This document shows positions 1-7,283 of a stretch of 9,729 nt of DNA, one piece after another. The stretch's first letter is position 1; each line of letters opens with the position of its first letter. The translations under genes were made by a program, and so were the position numbers. Under the pieces are notes generated by a model. The model had not been told where the DNA came from, did not search any database, and saw nothing but the letters and a program-made list of their open reading frames with translations. Source of the DNA: Lentisphaerota bacterium (GTDB lineage: Bacteria; Verrucomicrobiota; Kiritimatiellia; UBA8416; JAFGIZ01); the NCBI GenBank assembly GCA_016929365.1, contig JAFGIZ010000189.1, positions 1 through 9,729 of the forward strand, given 5' to 3'.

Positions 1-42
1 CAGGCTCGGCCCGCCATCTCACTCCCACACTTCCAAACTCCC

Positions 43-77
43 ATCCCGTCAATCCTGTTGATCCTGTCGGAAATCCT
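43..77. repeat. Short tandem motif, 9-bp period, downstream of subunit D
   Basis: Three consecutive 9-bp units start at 43, 52 and 61 (ATCCCGTCA, ATCCTGTTG, ATCCTGTCG), and a partial ATCCT follows at 73. The rest of 1-112 shows no gene and no clear hairpin-plus-T terminator for the operon. From memory, AATCCTGTTxATCCTGTC-like strings are common as dispersed intergenic sequences in several bacterial genomes; this cannot be confirmed here. Confidence 0.5.
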
Positions 78-112
78 CCCCTCCTCCGCACGCCCAAACT
101 CACGCCCCGCCA

Positions 113-730
113 CTAAGACGCCGCCCGGCTCTTGAGCCGTTTACGCCGGAACAGCTCTTCGCGCTCGTTTTCCTCCATCACCGACCCGATCCAGGCCACC
201 GTCTCCCGCGCTTCGGGAATGAACACGTTCTCGATGGCGTTGATCCGGCGCTGTGTCTTTTCGATCTCCGTGGCGAGGCGCCAGATGGCGGCGACGGTCT
301 CGATGTACCGCACCAGCGCCTTCATGACGCGGCGCAGGTCCGCCACCGCCGCGTCCAGATCCGGCGACGCGTCCAACAGCCCCGGGAACACGGACGCGCC
401 GCCCGACTCCCACTTGATCTCGGGCACCCGTGTGCCCATCAGCCCCCGCTCCCGCACGCCGAAAGATACGTCCGGCCCGGCCGCGGAAAAGACGCGGTCC
501 AGGGTTTCCCGCCCGCAGGCAAGATACGCGGGCACAAAATCGTCAAAGGCCGCCGTCAGGGCCTCGCGCAGCGCCTTTTCGGTGTCCCCGAACGCGGCCG
601 AGGTGGACATCAGCTCCATCACGAGCACGTCCCGCTTCTGGTGCAGCAGGTCGCACCCCTCGGTCGCAAAGCGCAGTCCCGCCTGCGCCTGGAACAGGTT
701 GGCCTTCGTGGGTGCCGGCCGCCGCGCCAT
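113..730 (-). CDS. atpD: V/A-type ATPase subunit D (central rotor shaft)
   Basis: This 205-residue protein is the coiled-coil shaft that, with subunit F, turns inside the A3B3 head and transmits torque to the K ring through subunit C. The family signature is clear at both ends: an N-terminal helix beginning PTKANLFQAQAGLRFATEG (residues 7-25) that continues into the QKRDVLV segment, and a C-terminal helix carrying RRINAIENVFIPEARETVAWI (161-181) followed by ENEREELFRRKRLK (187-200). Length matches the family (about 200-220). The ATG at 730 lies 2 bp after the subunit B stop, with a GGAGG about 10 nt upstream, so it is probably co-translated with B. It is the last gene of the cluster. The identification is by family motifs. 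'atpD' follows V-type naming and is not F1 beta. Confidence 0.95.
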   Translation of the reverse strand: MARRPAPTKANLFQAQAGLRFATEGCDLLHQKRDVLVMELMSTSAAFGDTEKALREALTAAFDDFVPAYLACGRETLDRVFSAAGPDVSFGVRERGLMGTRVPEIKWESGGASVFPGLLDASPDLDAAVADLRRVMKALVRYIETVAAIWRLATEIEKTQRRINAIENVFIPEARETVAWIGSVMEENEREELFRRKRLKSRAAS

Positions 731-732
731 AC

Positions 733-2145
733 CTACGCTTCCTCCCCTTCGTCCGCGCCGCCGCGGACGCGGTAGTACTGCTCCAGCTCGTCCGGACTGA
801 CCCGGTGCAGCGCGTCGCGGGGCAGCAGCCCGAGCAGGTCCCAGGCCAGCGTGAGCGAGTCTTCGATCGTGCGCCGCGCGTCCTGCGCCTGCGTCACGAA
901 GCGCGTCTCGAACGCATCTCCGAAGCGCAGGTGGCGCTGATCGCTGTCCGTCAGTTCGTCGGCGCCCACGATGGCCGCCAGCGAGCGTATATTGCCGACC
1001 TGCGCGTAGCTCGAGTAGAGCTGGTTGGCGACGTCGGCATGGTCCGCACGGGTGCGTTCCCCCCCGATGGCGTCCTTCATGATCCGCGACAGGGAGGGCA
1101 GCGGGTTGATCGGCGGATACACGTTTTTCTGATGCAGCTCGCGGTCCAGCACGATCTGGCCCTCCGTAATATAGCCCGTCAGGTCGGGGATCGGATGGGT
1201 AATGTCGTCGTTGGGCATCGTGAGGATCGGCAACTGCGTTATGGACCCCTTCGCCCCCTTCACCCGGCCGCAGCGCTCGTAAATCTCCGCCAGGTCGGAG
1301 TAGAGATAGCCCGGGTAGCCCTTGCGGCTGGGCACTTCCCCGCGGGCGGAGGTCATCTCCCGCAGCGCTTCGCAGTAGTTGGTCATGTCCGTCAGGATCA
1401 CCAGGACATGATAGTCCTCGTCGAACGCCAGGTACTCCGCGAGCGTCAAGGCAAAGCGCGGGGTCACCAGGCGTTCCTCCGGCGGATCGGAAGCCAGGTT
1501 GAGAAACATCGCCGCGTTGTGCAGCGCGCCCGTGCGCTCCAGCTCCTCGCGGAAAAACGCCGCGTCGTCGTGCTTCACACCCATGGCGGCGAATACCACG
1601 GCGAACTTTTCCTCCGATCCCCGGATGCGCGCCTGGCGCGCAATCTGGGCCGCCAGCTCGTTGTGCGGCAGGCCGTTGCCGGAGAAGATCGGCAGCTTCT
1701 GCCCGCGCACCAGCGTGTCCATGACATCGATCACGGACACCCCGGTCTCGATCACGTCACGCGGATAGTCGCGCATCACGGGATTGATCGCGCTGCCGTA
1801 AATGCCGCGCGTGCTCCCGTCGAACGGGAGGGCCATGCCGTCCAGCGGCCGGCCGGCGCCGCTGAGCACCCGCCCCAGCAGTTCCGCCGAGACGCTGAAT
1901 TCCAGCGACTTGCCCAGGAAACGGACCGACGTCCCGCGCAGCGACAGGCCCTGCGCCCCTTCAAACACCTGGATGACCGCCCGCTCGTTGGAGATATCCA
2001 GGACCGTTCCGCGCCGCACCGCGCCGTCCCCGCAGAGAATCTCGACCAGCTCTCCGTACGCCGCGTCGGCCACCCGCTCCACGACGATGATGGGCCCGCC
2101 GGCCCGCCGCAAATCCCGATACATACGTCCGTTTTGATGCGACAT
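733..2145 (-). CDS. atpB: V/A-type ATPase subunit B (non-catalytic head subunit)
   Basis: This 470-residue protein is the non-catalytic partner in the A3B3 hexamer. The nucleotide-binding fold is present, but the Walker A position is replaced by the family's degenerate FSGNGLPHNELAAQI (154-168), with no GKT. Further hallmarks are the beta-barrel segment ending SGAGRPLDG (95-103), YPRDVIETGVSVIDVM (127-142), ILTDMTNYCEALRE (250-263), PSRKGYPGYLYSDLAEIYER (272-291) and PPINPLPSLSRIMKDAIG (344-361). Arg354 in the PSLSR motif matches the arginine finger that reaches the catalytic site on subunit A. The ATG at 2145 follows the subunit A stop by 2 bp and has an AGGA 6 nt upstream. An in-frame Met8 is a less likely start. 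Length is typical (about 460-480). Confidence 0.97.
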   Translation of the reverse strand: MSHQNGRMYRDLRRAGGPIIVVERVADAAYGELVEILCGDGAVRRGTVLDISNERAVIQVFEGAQGLSLRGTSVRFLGKSLEFSVSAELLGRVLSGAGRPLDGMALPFDGSTRGIYGSAINPVMRDYPRDVIETGVSVIDVMDTLVRGQKLPIFSGNGLPHNELAAQIARQARIRGSEEKFAVVFAAMGVKHDDAAFFREELERTGALHNAAMFLNLASDPPEERLVTPRFALTLAEYLAFDEDYHVLVILTDMTNYCEALREMTSARGEVPSRKGYPGYLYSDLAEIYERCGRVKGAKGSITQLPILTMPNDDITHPIPDLTGYITEGQIVLDRELHQKNVYPPINPLPSLSRIMKDAIGGERTRADHADVANQLYSSYAQVGNIRSLAAIVGADELTDSDQRHLRFGDAFETRFVTQAQDARRTIEDSLTLAWDLLGLLPRDALHRVSPDELEQYYRVRGGADEGEEA

Positions 2146-2147
2146 GG

Positions 2148-3902
2148 CTATTCCTCGAAGGCCGCTTCGACCTGTTTTTTCAGAGCATCCAGTGCGCCGG
2201 GATCGTCGGCCGGCACGGTTTCCTTCATCCGGTGAATCGCCTCCACGACCGGGAGGGCGAGAATCCGGTGCACCGGCCGCCCCGCGGCCGACGCCTTGAG
2301 CGCGCGCTCGTGAAAGGTCAGAATCACGTCCATCATGCCGAGCTGCTTGGGGACGGGGCAGTAGCTGTCCGTCTCGCTGAAGGCGCCCTGCTGCAGAAAG
2401 GCTTCCTTCACAAGCCGCGCGGACTCCAGCACGATGCGCTGCCGGTCAGGCAAGGCGTCCGGCCCGATCAGCTTGACGATATTCTGCAGCCGGTCGTCCT
2501 CCTGGAGCAGCGCGGTCGCCCGTTCCCGCAGCGCGGCCCACGGCAGCGCCGCGTGCTCGGCGTACCAGGCCGAGACGTCGTACTCGGAATAGGAGGTGTT
2601 CCAGTTGATGGACGGGAAATGGCGCGCGCTGGCCAGGTCGCGGTCCAGGCCCCAGAACGTGCGGACGAAGCGTTTCGTGTGCGTCGTCACCGGTTCCGAA
2701 AAATCGCCGCCCGGCGGCGAGACCGCGCCGATGATGGTCACCGACCCTTCGCGGGCCGTGCCGTCCGCCTCGGCCGTCTCGGCGCGGCCGGCGCGTTCGT
2801 AGACTTCGCCGATGCGCGAGGCCAGGTAGGCGGGATACCCTTCTTCGGCCGGCATTTCTTCGAGCCGGCCCGATATCTCGCGCAGCGCCTCCGCCCAGCG
2901 GCTCGTCGAATCCGCCATGACCGCGACGTGATAGCCCATGTCGCGGTAGTACTCGGCCAGGGTGATGCCCGTGTAAATGCTGGCTTCGCGGGCCGTGACC
3001 GGCATGTTCGACGTGTTGGCGATCAGCGCCGTCCGCTCCATGATGGGCTTGCCGCTGCGCGGATCTATCAGCACGGGGAATTCGTCCAGCACCTGCGTCA
3101 TCTCGTTGCCGCGCTCGCCGCAGCCGATGTAGACGATCACGTCTACGTCCGACCACTTGGCGAGCTGGTGCTGCGTCACGGTCTTGCCCGTGCCGAATCC
3201 GCCCGGAATGGCGCACGCGCCGCCGCGCGCGGCCGGAAACAGAAAATCAATCACGCGCTGCCCCGTAATCACCGGCACCCGGGGCGGGAGGCGCCGTCCG
3301 ATGGGGCGCGGCCGGCGGATCGGCCAGCGCTGCAGCATGGTCAGCTCGCGCTCGCCGTCTCCGGCGTCCACCCTGGCGATGACGTCCGTAACCCGGTACG
3401 ATCCCGCCTCGGCGACCCACGTCAGCGTGCCGGCCACGCCGTGGGGAACGAGGACGCGGTGCGCGACGAGGTCCGTCTCCGGCACCTCGCCCAGGATCGA
3501 GAGCGGCGCGATCGTATCGCCCGCCTGCATCTGCGGGGTAAACACCCACGTCCGCTCCAGGTCGATGCCCGGCGTGCTGAGGCCCCGCGCCAGGAACGTG
3601 CCGCTGAACTCCCGCAGCGTGTCGAGCGGCCGCTGGATGCCGTCGTAGACGCTGCGCAGAATACCCGGTCCCAGCCAGGCCGACAGCGGCGCGCCGCGCG
3701 CGGCAACCGGTTCGCCCGGTTTCAGGCCCGTGGTGTCTTCGTACACCTGGATCGTGGCCGTATCGTTGTCCAGGGCGATAATCTCGCCGGTCAGTTTCTC
3801 CGTGCCCACGTCGACCTGTTCGCCCAGGCCGGCCGCGCCCATGCGGTCGGCAAAGACGACCGGACCGTTGATACGCAGGATCGTCGAATTTTCGGAGTTC
3901 AC
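2148..3902 (-). CDS. atpA: V/A-type ATPase catalytic subunit A
   Basis: This 584-residue protein hydrolyses or synthesises ATP in the A3B3 head. In order it shows the N-terminal beta barrel (about 8-75), the A-specific 'non-homologous region' insertion (about 110-200), Walker A GGFGTGKT (234-241), the catalytic GERGNEM motif with Glu263 (262-268), the Walker B-side strand VAVMADSTSRWAEALREIS (327-345), EEGYPAYLASRIGEVYERAG (353-372) and SPPGGDFSEPVT (395-406). A helical C-terminal domain follows. Length is normal (about 580-600). The start is GTG at 3902, which makes a GTGA overlap with the subunit E stop. AGAGGA sits 7 nt upstream. No in-frame ATG lies closer to the conserved ILRINGPVV stretch until Met21, which would cut into the barrel, so the GTG is well supported. 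All catalytic residues visible here are intact. Confidence 0.97.
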   Translation of the reverse strand: MNSENSTILRINGPVVFADRMGAAGLGEQVDVGTEKLTGEIIALDNDTATIQVYEDTTGLKPGEPVAARGAPLSAWLGPGILRSVYDGIQRPLDTLREFSGTFLARGLSTPGIDLERTWVFTPQMQAGDTIAPLSILGEVPETDLVAHRVLVPHGVAGTLTWVAEAGSYRVTDVIARVDAGDGERELTMLQRWPIRRPRPIGRRLPPRVPVITGQRVIDFLFPAARGGACAIPGGFGTGKTVTQHQLAKWSDVDVIVYIGCGERGNEMTQVLDEFPVLIDPRSGKPIMERTALIANTSNMPVTAREASIYTGITLAEYYRDMGYHVAVMADSTSRWAEALREISGRLEEMPAEEGYPAYLASRIGEVYERAGRAETAEADGTAREGSVTIIGAVSPPGGDFSEPVTTHTKRFVRTFWGLDRDLASARHFPSINWNTSYSEYDVSAWYAEHAALPWAALRERATALLQEDDRLQNIVKLIGPDALPDRQRIVLESARLVKEAFLQQGAFSETDSYCPVPKQLGMMDVILTFHERALKASAAGRPVHRILALPVVEAIHRMKETVPADDPGALDALKKQVEAAFEE

Positions 3903-4534
3903 GCGCCGGTCCTCTCTTTGGTGTCCTGCAGGCCGAGCGTCTCGGCAACGCGCCGCCGCAGCGGTTCGCGGCTTCGCGCCAACCTGGCTTCATACGTGTT
4001 TTCAAAAATCACGCGCCCGTCCGCGTCGGTCACGACCGCCCCCCCCACGGTGTCGGCCGCGTGCGCGTCCACGCTGACGGAGACGCCGTCGATGGTTTTC
4101 GGGAAATCCGGAGCCCGCGCCAGCGCCTGCCCGGCCGCGTTGAGCTGCACCCGGACGGAGGCCGGCGCGCCCAGCGCCGCGATGCCCTCGCGGATCAGGG
4201 CCTCCAGCCGCTTACCCGGCCCCGCCGGGTCGTCCGCGGTCCGCAAACGCCGCAGGGCCTCCTCGAAAACCGCTTCCACGGCCGCCTCGCGCGCATTCAG
4301 CGCCGCCCGGCGTTTCGACTGCGCGGCCTCGGCCCGCGCCGCGTGCAGGCGCCGTTCGGCCGCCGTACGGCTCGCGGCTTCGGCGGCGTGCCGGCGTTCG
4401 GCCCGCTGCGCCTCGGCCCGCTCGAGCTCGCGCGCCGCCGCCTTCTCGCCGCGCCGCACGGCCGCCGCCGCTTCGTCCCGGGCGCGCTCGAGCACGCGCG
4501 CGGCCAGGGCATCCAGGTTCCCGCTCGTTTCCAT
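3899..4534 (-). CDS. atpE: V/A-type ATPase subunit E (peripheral stalk)
   Basis: This 211-residue protein pairs with subunit G/H to form the peripheral stalks that hold the head still against rotation. Residues about 8-90 form a long Ala/Arg/Glu-rich helix, predicted as a coiled coil. The globular C-terminal domain (about 105-200) has the family's GGAVVTDADGRVIFENTYEARL (164-185), which corresponds to the usual 'GG-x-DG-x-NT-x-E-x-R' signature. The frame stays open 51 codons upstream, but that part only shadows subunit F. The ATG at 4534 lies 4 bp after the F stop and begins the expected helix. Its Shine-Dalgarno match is weak, so translation may depend on coupling from F. The end overlaps the GTG of subunit A by four bases. 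In many V/A clusters E sits next to K or C; here it sits directly before A. Confidence 0.92.
   Translation of the reverse strand: METSGNLDALAARVLERARDEAAAAVRRGEKAAARELERAEAQRAERRHAAEAASRTAAERRLHAARAEAAQSKRRAALNAREAAVEAVFEEALRRLRTADDPAGPGKRLEALIREGIAALGAPASVRVQLNAAGQALARAPDFPKTIDGVSVSVDAHAADTVGGAVVTDADGRVIFENTYEARLARSREPLRRRVAETLGLQDTKERTGA
3910..3915 (-). promoter_or_regulatory. Shine-Dalgarno deciding the GTG start of subunit A
   Basis: AGAGGA lies 7 nt before the GTG at 3902, within the 3' end of subunit E. Together with the GTGA overlap it supports GTG initiation of the catalytic subunit. Confidence 0.6.
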
Positions 4535-4538
4535 ATGC

Positions 4539-4844
4539 CTACAGCCTGATTCCCAGGGTTTTCTGCAAATGTTCGCGTATCTCCGCGGCGCAGCCCGCCT
4601 GGTCCTGCCGGTCCGGAATGCGCAGCACCATCGGCAGGCGGCGCCGCTGCAGGTAGGCGCGAAACCGCGCCCCCATACGGGCGGCATACGAGCTGCCCAC
4701 CAGCACCACGCCCACCCCCGGCTCCGCCAGGCAGGCGTCCAGCGTCTCCGCCGCGGCGTCCGGCGTCACGGGCGTCACGCCCGGCACCCCCGCCAGGCGG
4801 AACATCGCAACCAGCCACGTATCGCCGACCACGCGAACCTTCAT
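4539..4844 (-). CDS. atpF: V/A-type ATPase subunit F (rotor shaft)
   Basis: This 101-residue protein is the small Rossmann-like subunit that binds the shaft subunit D and tunes ATP hydrolysis. The N-terminus MKVRVVGDTWLVAMFRLAGV is typical of the family (VxGD followed by xxFRLAG), as is the central GVGVVLVGSSYA strand (43-54). The C-terminus contains PMVLRIPDR (71-79) and a final amphipathic helix (about 83-98). Length is typical (about 100-115). The frame extends upstream to 5240, but that extension is out-of-frame translation of subunit K DNA and is Gly/Arg-rich, so the ATG at 4844 is chosen. It lies 8 bp after the K stop and has only a weak AGG upstream. The gene sits between K and E. Confidence 0.92.
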   Translation of the reverse strand: MKVRVVGDTWLVAMFRLAGVPGVTPVTPDAAAETLDACLAEPGVGVVLVGSSYAARMGARFRAYLQRRRLPMVLRIPDRQDQAGCAAEIREHLQKTLGIRL

Positions 4845-4852
4845 CCTGATAC

Positions 4853-5248
4853 CTACACCTTGGCCAGAACAATAATCGCGATCAGCAGTCCGTAAATGGC
4901 AATCCCTTCGGCCAGCGCGACGTAGATCAGCGACTTGCCCATCAACTCGGGCTTCTCCGCCACGGCCCCCATGGCCGCCGCCCCGACGTGCCCCACCGCG
5001 TAACCGGCCGCGAGCGAGCCGATACCCGTCGCCACCGCCGCCGCCAGAAAGGCCCAGCAGCGGATCTGCGCATGGCCTTCCGCCGTCAGGTGCGCTTCGT
5101 CCAGCTTGTGCACCGTGGCCGCCGGCGCGGCGGTGTCCTGGGCCTGTGCCGAACCCGCCAATACCAGCGGCGCACTGAGGCCCAGCAGGATAACCGCCGC
5201 CCCGACCCCGATATTCAACCGCTTGATCATTTTGATCCACCGTTCCAT
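4853..5248 (-). CDS. atpK: V/A-type ATPase subunit K (proteolipid, c-ring)
   Basis: This 131-residue protein is the ion-translocating rotor subunit. Residues about 8-36 look like a cleavable signal peptide: KR, a hydrophobic core, then a GSAQA end at 32-36. A polar stretch (37-63) precedes one transmembrane hairpin: helix 1 about 66-95, a polar loop AEKPELMGK (97-105) and helix 2 about 106-129. The ion-binding carboxylate is Glu114 in ALAEGIAIYGLLIA. A single hairpin after a leader resembles Thermus-type subunit L/K and differs from the four-helix NtpK of Enterococcus. There is no Gln where Na+ rotors have one in helix 1, and Gly115 follows the Glu instead of Ser/Thr, so H+ coupling is inferred. 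The start at 5248 is supported by a perfect AGGAGG 5 nt upstream. Met7 is an alternative. Confidence 0.95.
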   Translation of the reverse strand: MERWIKMIKRLNIGVGAAVILLGLSAPLVLAGSAQAQDTAAPAATVHKLDEAHLTAEGHAQIRCWAFLAAAVATGIGSLAAGYAVGHVGAAAMGAVAEKPELMGKSLIYVALAEGIAIYGLLIAIIVLAKV

Positions 5249-5253
5249 TGCAT

Positions 5254-5259
5254 CCTCCT
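5254..5259 (-). promoter_or_regulatory. Strong Shine-Dalgarno of subunit K
   Basis: A perfect AGGAGG lies 5 nt before the ATG at 5248, inside the 19-bp gap between subunits I and K. It fixes the K start and is the best ribosome binding site in the cluster. The proteolipid is needed in many copies per enzyme, so a strong site here makes sense. Confidence 0.8.
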
Positions 5260-5267
5260 TTGCTTCG

Positions 5268-7283
5268 TTACACGCTTCCCAATTCGCCGTCTCCCCCGCC
5301 CAGGCTCAGCGGCGCGTAGGCCGTACCGCCGCCGCTGAAAAACTTCGAGAAAAACTCGTAGTACTCCAGGCGCAGACACTGGATCGTCACGATCATGCCC
5401 TCGAGCACAATAATGAAGAGGTGCTCGAAAGGCAGGCTGACGAACGCCGCCCCCGGAAGGCGCACCATGTCGTTCACCGTAAAGACCGCCATGGTCAGCG
5501 CCGCGTGCGCCAGGCCGAATGCCGCGACACGGAGGAAGCTGACCGAGTTCGTGAACAGGTTCATCAGGATCTCGACCGGTTCGAACAGGATCGTGGCCGG
5601 GTCCTCGGCTTCCGCCTCGCGCACGCCGGGCTCCCCGGCCGGCGCGCCCGCCGCCGCGGCCCGCCGGCGCTTCAGCACCAGCGCCGTCATCTGCCCGCCG
5701 GCGATCAGGCACAGCGGCGCGGCCAGCAGGGCCGCGAGCACCCCCGGGGGAGCCGGCACGGGCTTGCCGGCCAGGGACAGCCCGACCAGGACCAGCAGCG
5801 CCCAGAAAAACCCGAGGCTCGCCGCGCTCCACTGGCCCAGCAGGGCCTTCAACACCTGTCTCTTGCGCAGGGATTGCACGATACTGATCAGCATGCCGAG
5901 CGACAGGATACCGAGGCCCAGGCCCAGCGCGACGCCCAGGAACACGGTCAGATTCTCGGGATGGTTCGGCCGCATCCACAGGGCGGGCAGGACGGCATCT
6001 TCCTCGATGCCGAACACCGAACCGAACAAGAAGCCGAACACCGTGCCCGACAACCCGGCCATCATCAGGATGCGGCCCAGGTCGCGCACCGCGGCGAATA
6101 TCCGGTACGGCAGGAAGGCCATGCCGGCGCCGATCGCCGCCAGCACCAGCCCATGGCCCACGTCCCCGAACATCATGCCGAACATAACCAGGAACGAGAG
6201 CGCGACAAAGGGCGTCGGGTCCACGTCGTTATAACCGGGCAAGCCGTAGGTTTTCACAAAAAGCTCGAACGGGCGGAAGATCCGGACATTGCGGAGGCGT
6301 GTGGGCGTGTCGTCTCCATCCGCCGGCTCGAACCGCGCGAAGTACCGCCCCGCCGCCTCCCGTTCCAGGCGGCGCACCAGGGCGGTCCGGCGGGAAGCGG
6401 GCACGAACCCGGAAATCAGCGTCAGCGTGCCGTCCGACCCCAGGCGCGCCATGGCGTCGTTCAGCAGCGCGTGGATGCGCAGGCGCGCCCGCCAGGCGGA
6501 GAGCGCGGCCCGCCTTTCCGGGCGGGACGCTTCGAACGCCCGGGTCAGCTCGGCCAGCTCCTCGCGCCGGCGCCACAGTTCCACTTCGACCTGTTCCAGG
6601 CCCTCCTCGAACGAACGCACAAAACGCTCCGGCGGGGTCGCAATCTGCGCCCCGGCCTCGGCCAGCATGGCATCGTAACGGGCCTGTTCCTCCCGGTCGC
6701 CGAGCAGCAGGAAAGCAACCCGGTCTCCGAAGACCGGACGCATGGCCATTGCGCAGGCGGCGTCCGCGAGCCCGGCGGACAGACGCTCCGCGTGGGCGCG
6801 CTCGAGCGTCCCGCAGACCGCGTGGACGTGCCGGAAATCCTGCAGGTCCCGGAAGGACAGGCCGTGCTCGTTCAGCAGGTGCATCTGCTCGGACAGCGCG
6901 TTCAGGCGCGTCAACTCCGACGCCGCGGCTTCGCGCTTCCGGAAATGCTCTGCCAGCGCGTCGCGCAGCGCGCCCAGCGCCTCGTCGGCCCGGGCCAGGA
7001 CCTCCGTGGTCCGTTCTGCCAGGCAGGCTTCGCGTTCGCGGCGGCCGACGTCCAGGGGCACGGCGTCGAGCCAGCCCAGCAGCTCGTCGGCCAGGCTGAG
7101 CCGTTTCCGGATTTCCTCGCCGTGCGCGTCCGCGGGCCCCGCCGTCTCCGCGCCGCCCGGCGGCAGCGGCTGCTCCACGAGGTGCACGCTCCCCTCGCCT
7201 GCCAGCAGCCCCGTCAGGCGCTCCACGTCTTCGCGCAGCGCGAGCAGCTCCATGCATTCCATGCGTTCCGGGGCGAAGATCAT
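5268..7283 (-). CDS. atpI: V/A-type ATPase subunit I (membrane stator, a-subunit)
   Basis: This 671-residue protein is the stator membrane subunit that carries the two ion half-channels against the K ring. The N-terminal cytosolic half (about 1-340) is helical and charged, starting with the family-like PERMECMELLALREDVERL (5-23). The membrane half starts near YNDVDPTPFVALSFLVMFGMMFGDVGHGL (351-379), a family landmark, and runs to the C-terminus with roughly seven or eight hydrophobic segments. A hydrophilic Ala/Gly/Glu loop lies at about 538-563. SFLRVAAFGLAHAAL (582-596) and EGMIVTIQCLRLEYYEFFSKF (634-654) carry Arg585 and Arg638, which correspond to the two arginines that face the rotor carboxylate in this family. 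Length is normal. The ATG at 7283 overlaps the C stop (ATGA) with GGAGG about 10 nt upstream. Confidence 0.96.
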   Translation of the reverse strand: MIFAPERMECMELLALREDVERLTGLLAGEGSVHLVEQPLPPGGAETAGPADAHGEEIRKRLSLADELLGWLDAVPLDVGRREREACLAERTTEVLARADEALGALRDALAEHFRKREAAASELTRLNALSEQMHLLNEHGLSFRDLQDFRHVHAVCGTLERAHAERLSAGLADAACAMAMRPVFGDRVAFLLLGDREEQARYDAMLAEAGAQIATPPERFVRSFEEGLEQVEVELWRRREELAELTRAFEASRPERRAALSAWRARLRIHALLNDAMARLGSDGTLTLISGFVPASRRTALVRRLEREAAGRYFARFEPADGDDTPTRLRNVRIFRPFELFVKTYGLPGYNDVDPTPFVALSFLVMFGMMFGDVGHGLVLAAIGAGMAFLPYRIFAAVRDLGRILMMAGLSGTVFGFLFGSVFGIEEDAVLPALWMRPNHPENLTVFLGVALGLGLGILSLGMLISIVQSLRKRQVLKALLGQWSAASLGFFWALLVLVGLSLAGKPVPAPPGVLAALLAAPLCLIAGGQMTALVLKRRRAAAAGAPAGEPGVREAEAEDPATILFEPVEILMNLFTNSVSFLRVAAFGLAHAALTMAVFTVNDMVRLPGAAFVSLPFEHLFIIVLEGMIVTIQCLRLEYYEFFSKFFSGGGTAYAPLSLGGGDGELGSV

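Noticed and set aside
1..112. Possible intrinsic terminator after subunit D
   Set aside because: No stable inverted repeat followed by a T-run could be found on the minus strand; the terminator may lie beyond the window or be Rho-dependent.
430..2235. 601-codon plus-strand open frame opposite subunits D, B and the end of A
   Set aside because: It is antisense to clear ATPase genes, its translation is Arg/Pro/His-rich with no recognisable domain, and long antisense frames are expected in high-GC coding DNA.
2232..4895. 887-codon plus-strand open frame opposite subunits A, E and F
   Set aside because: Same reason: low-complexity Arg/Ala/Gly-rich translation that crosses several well-supported genes on the other strand.
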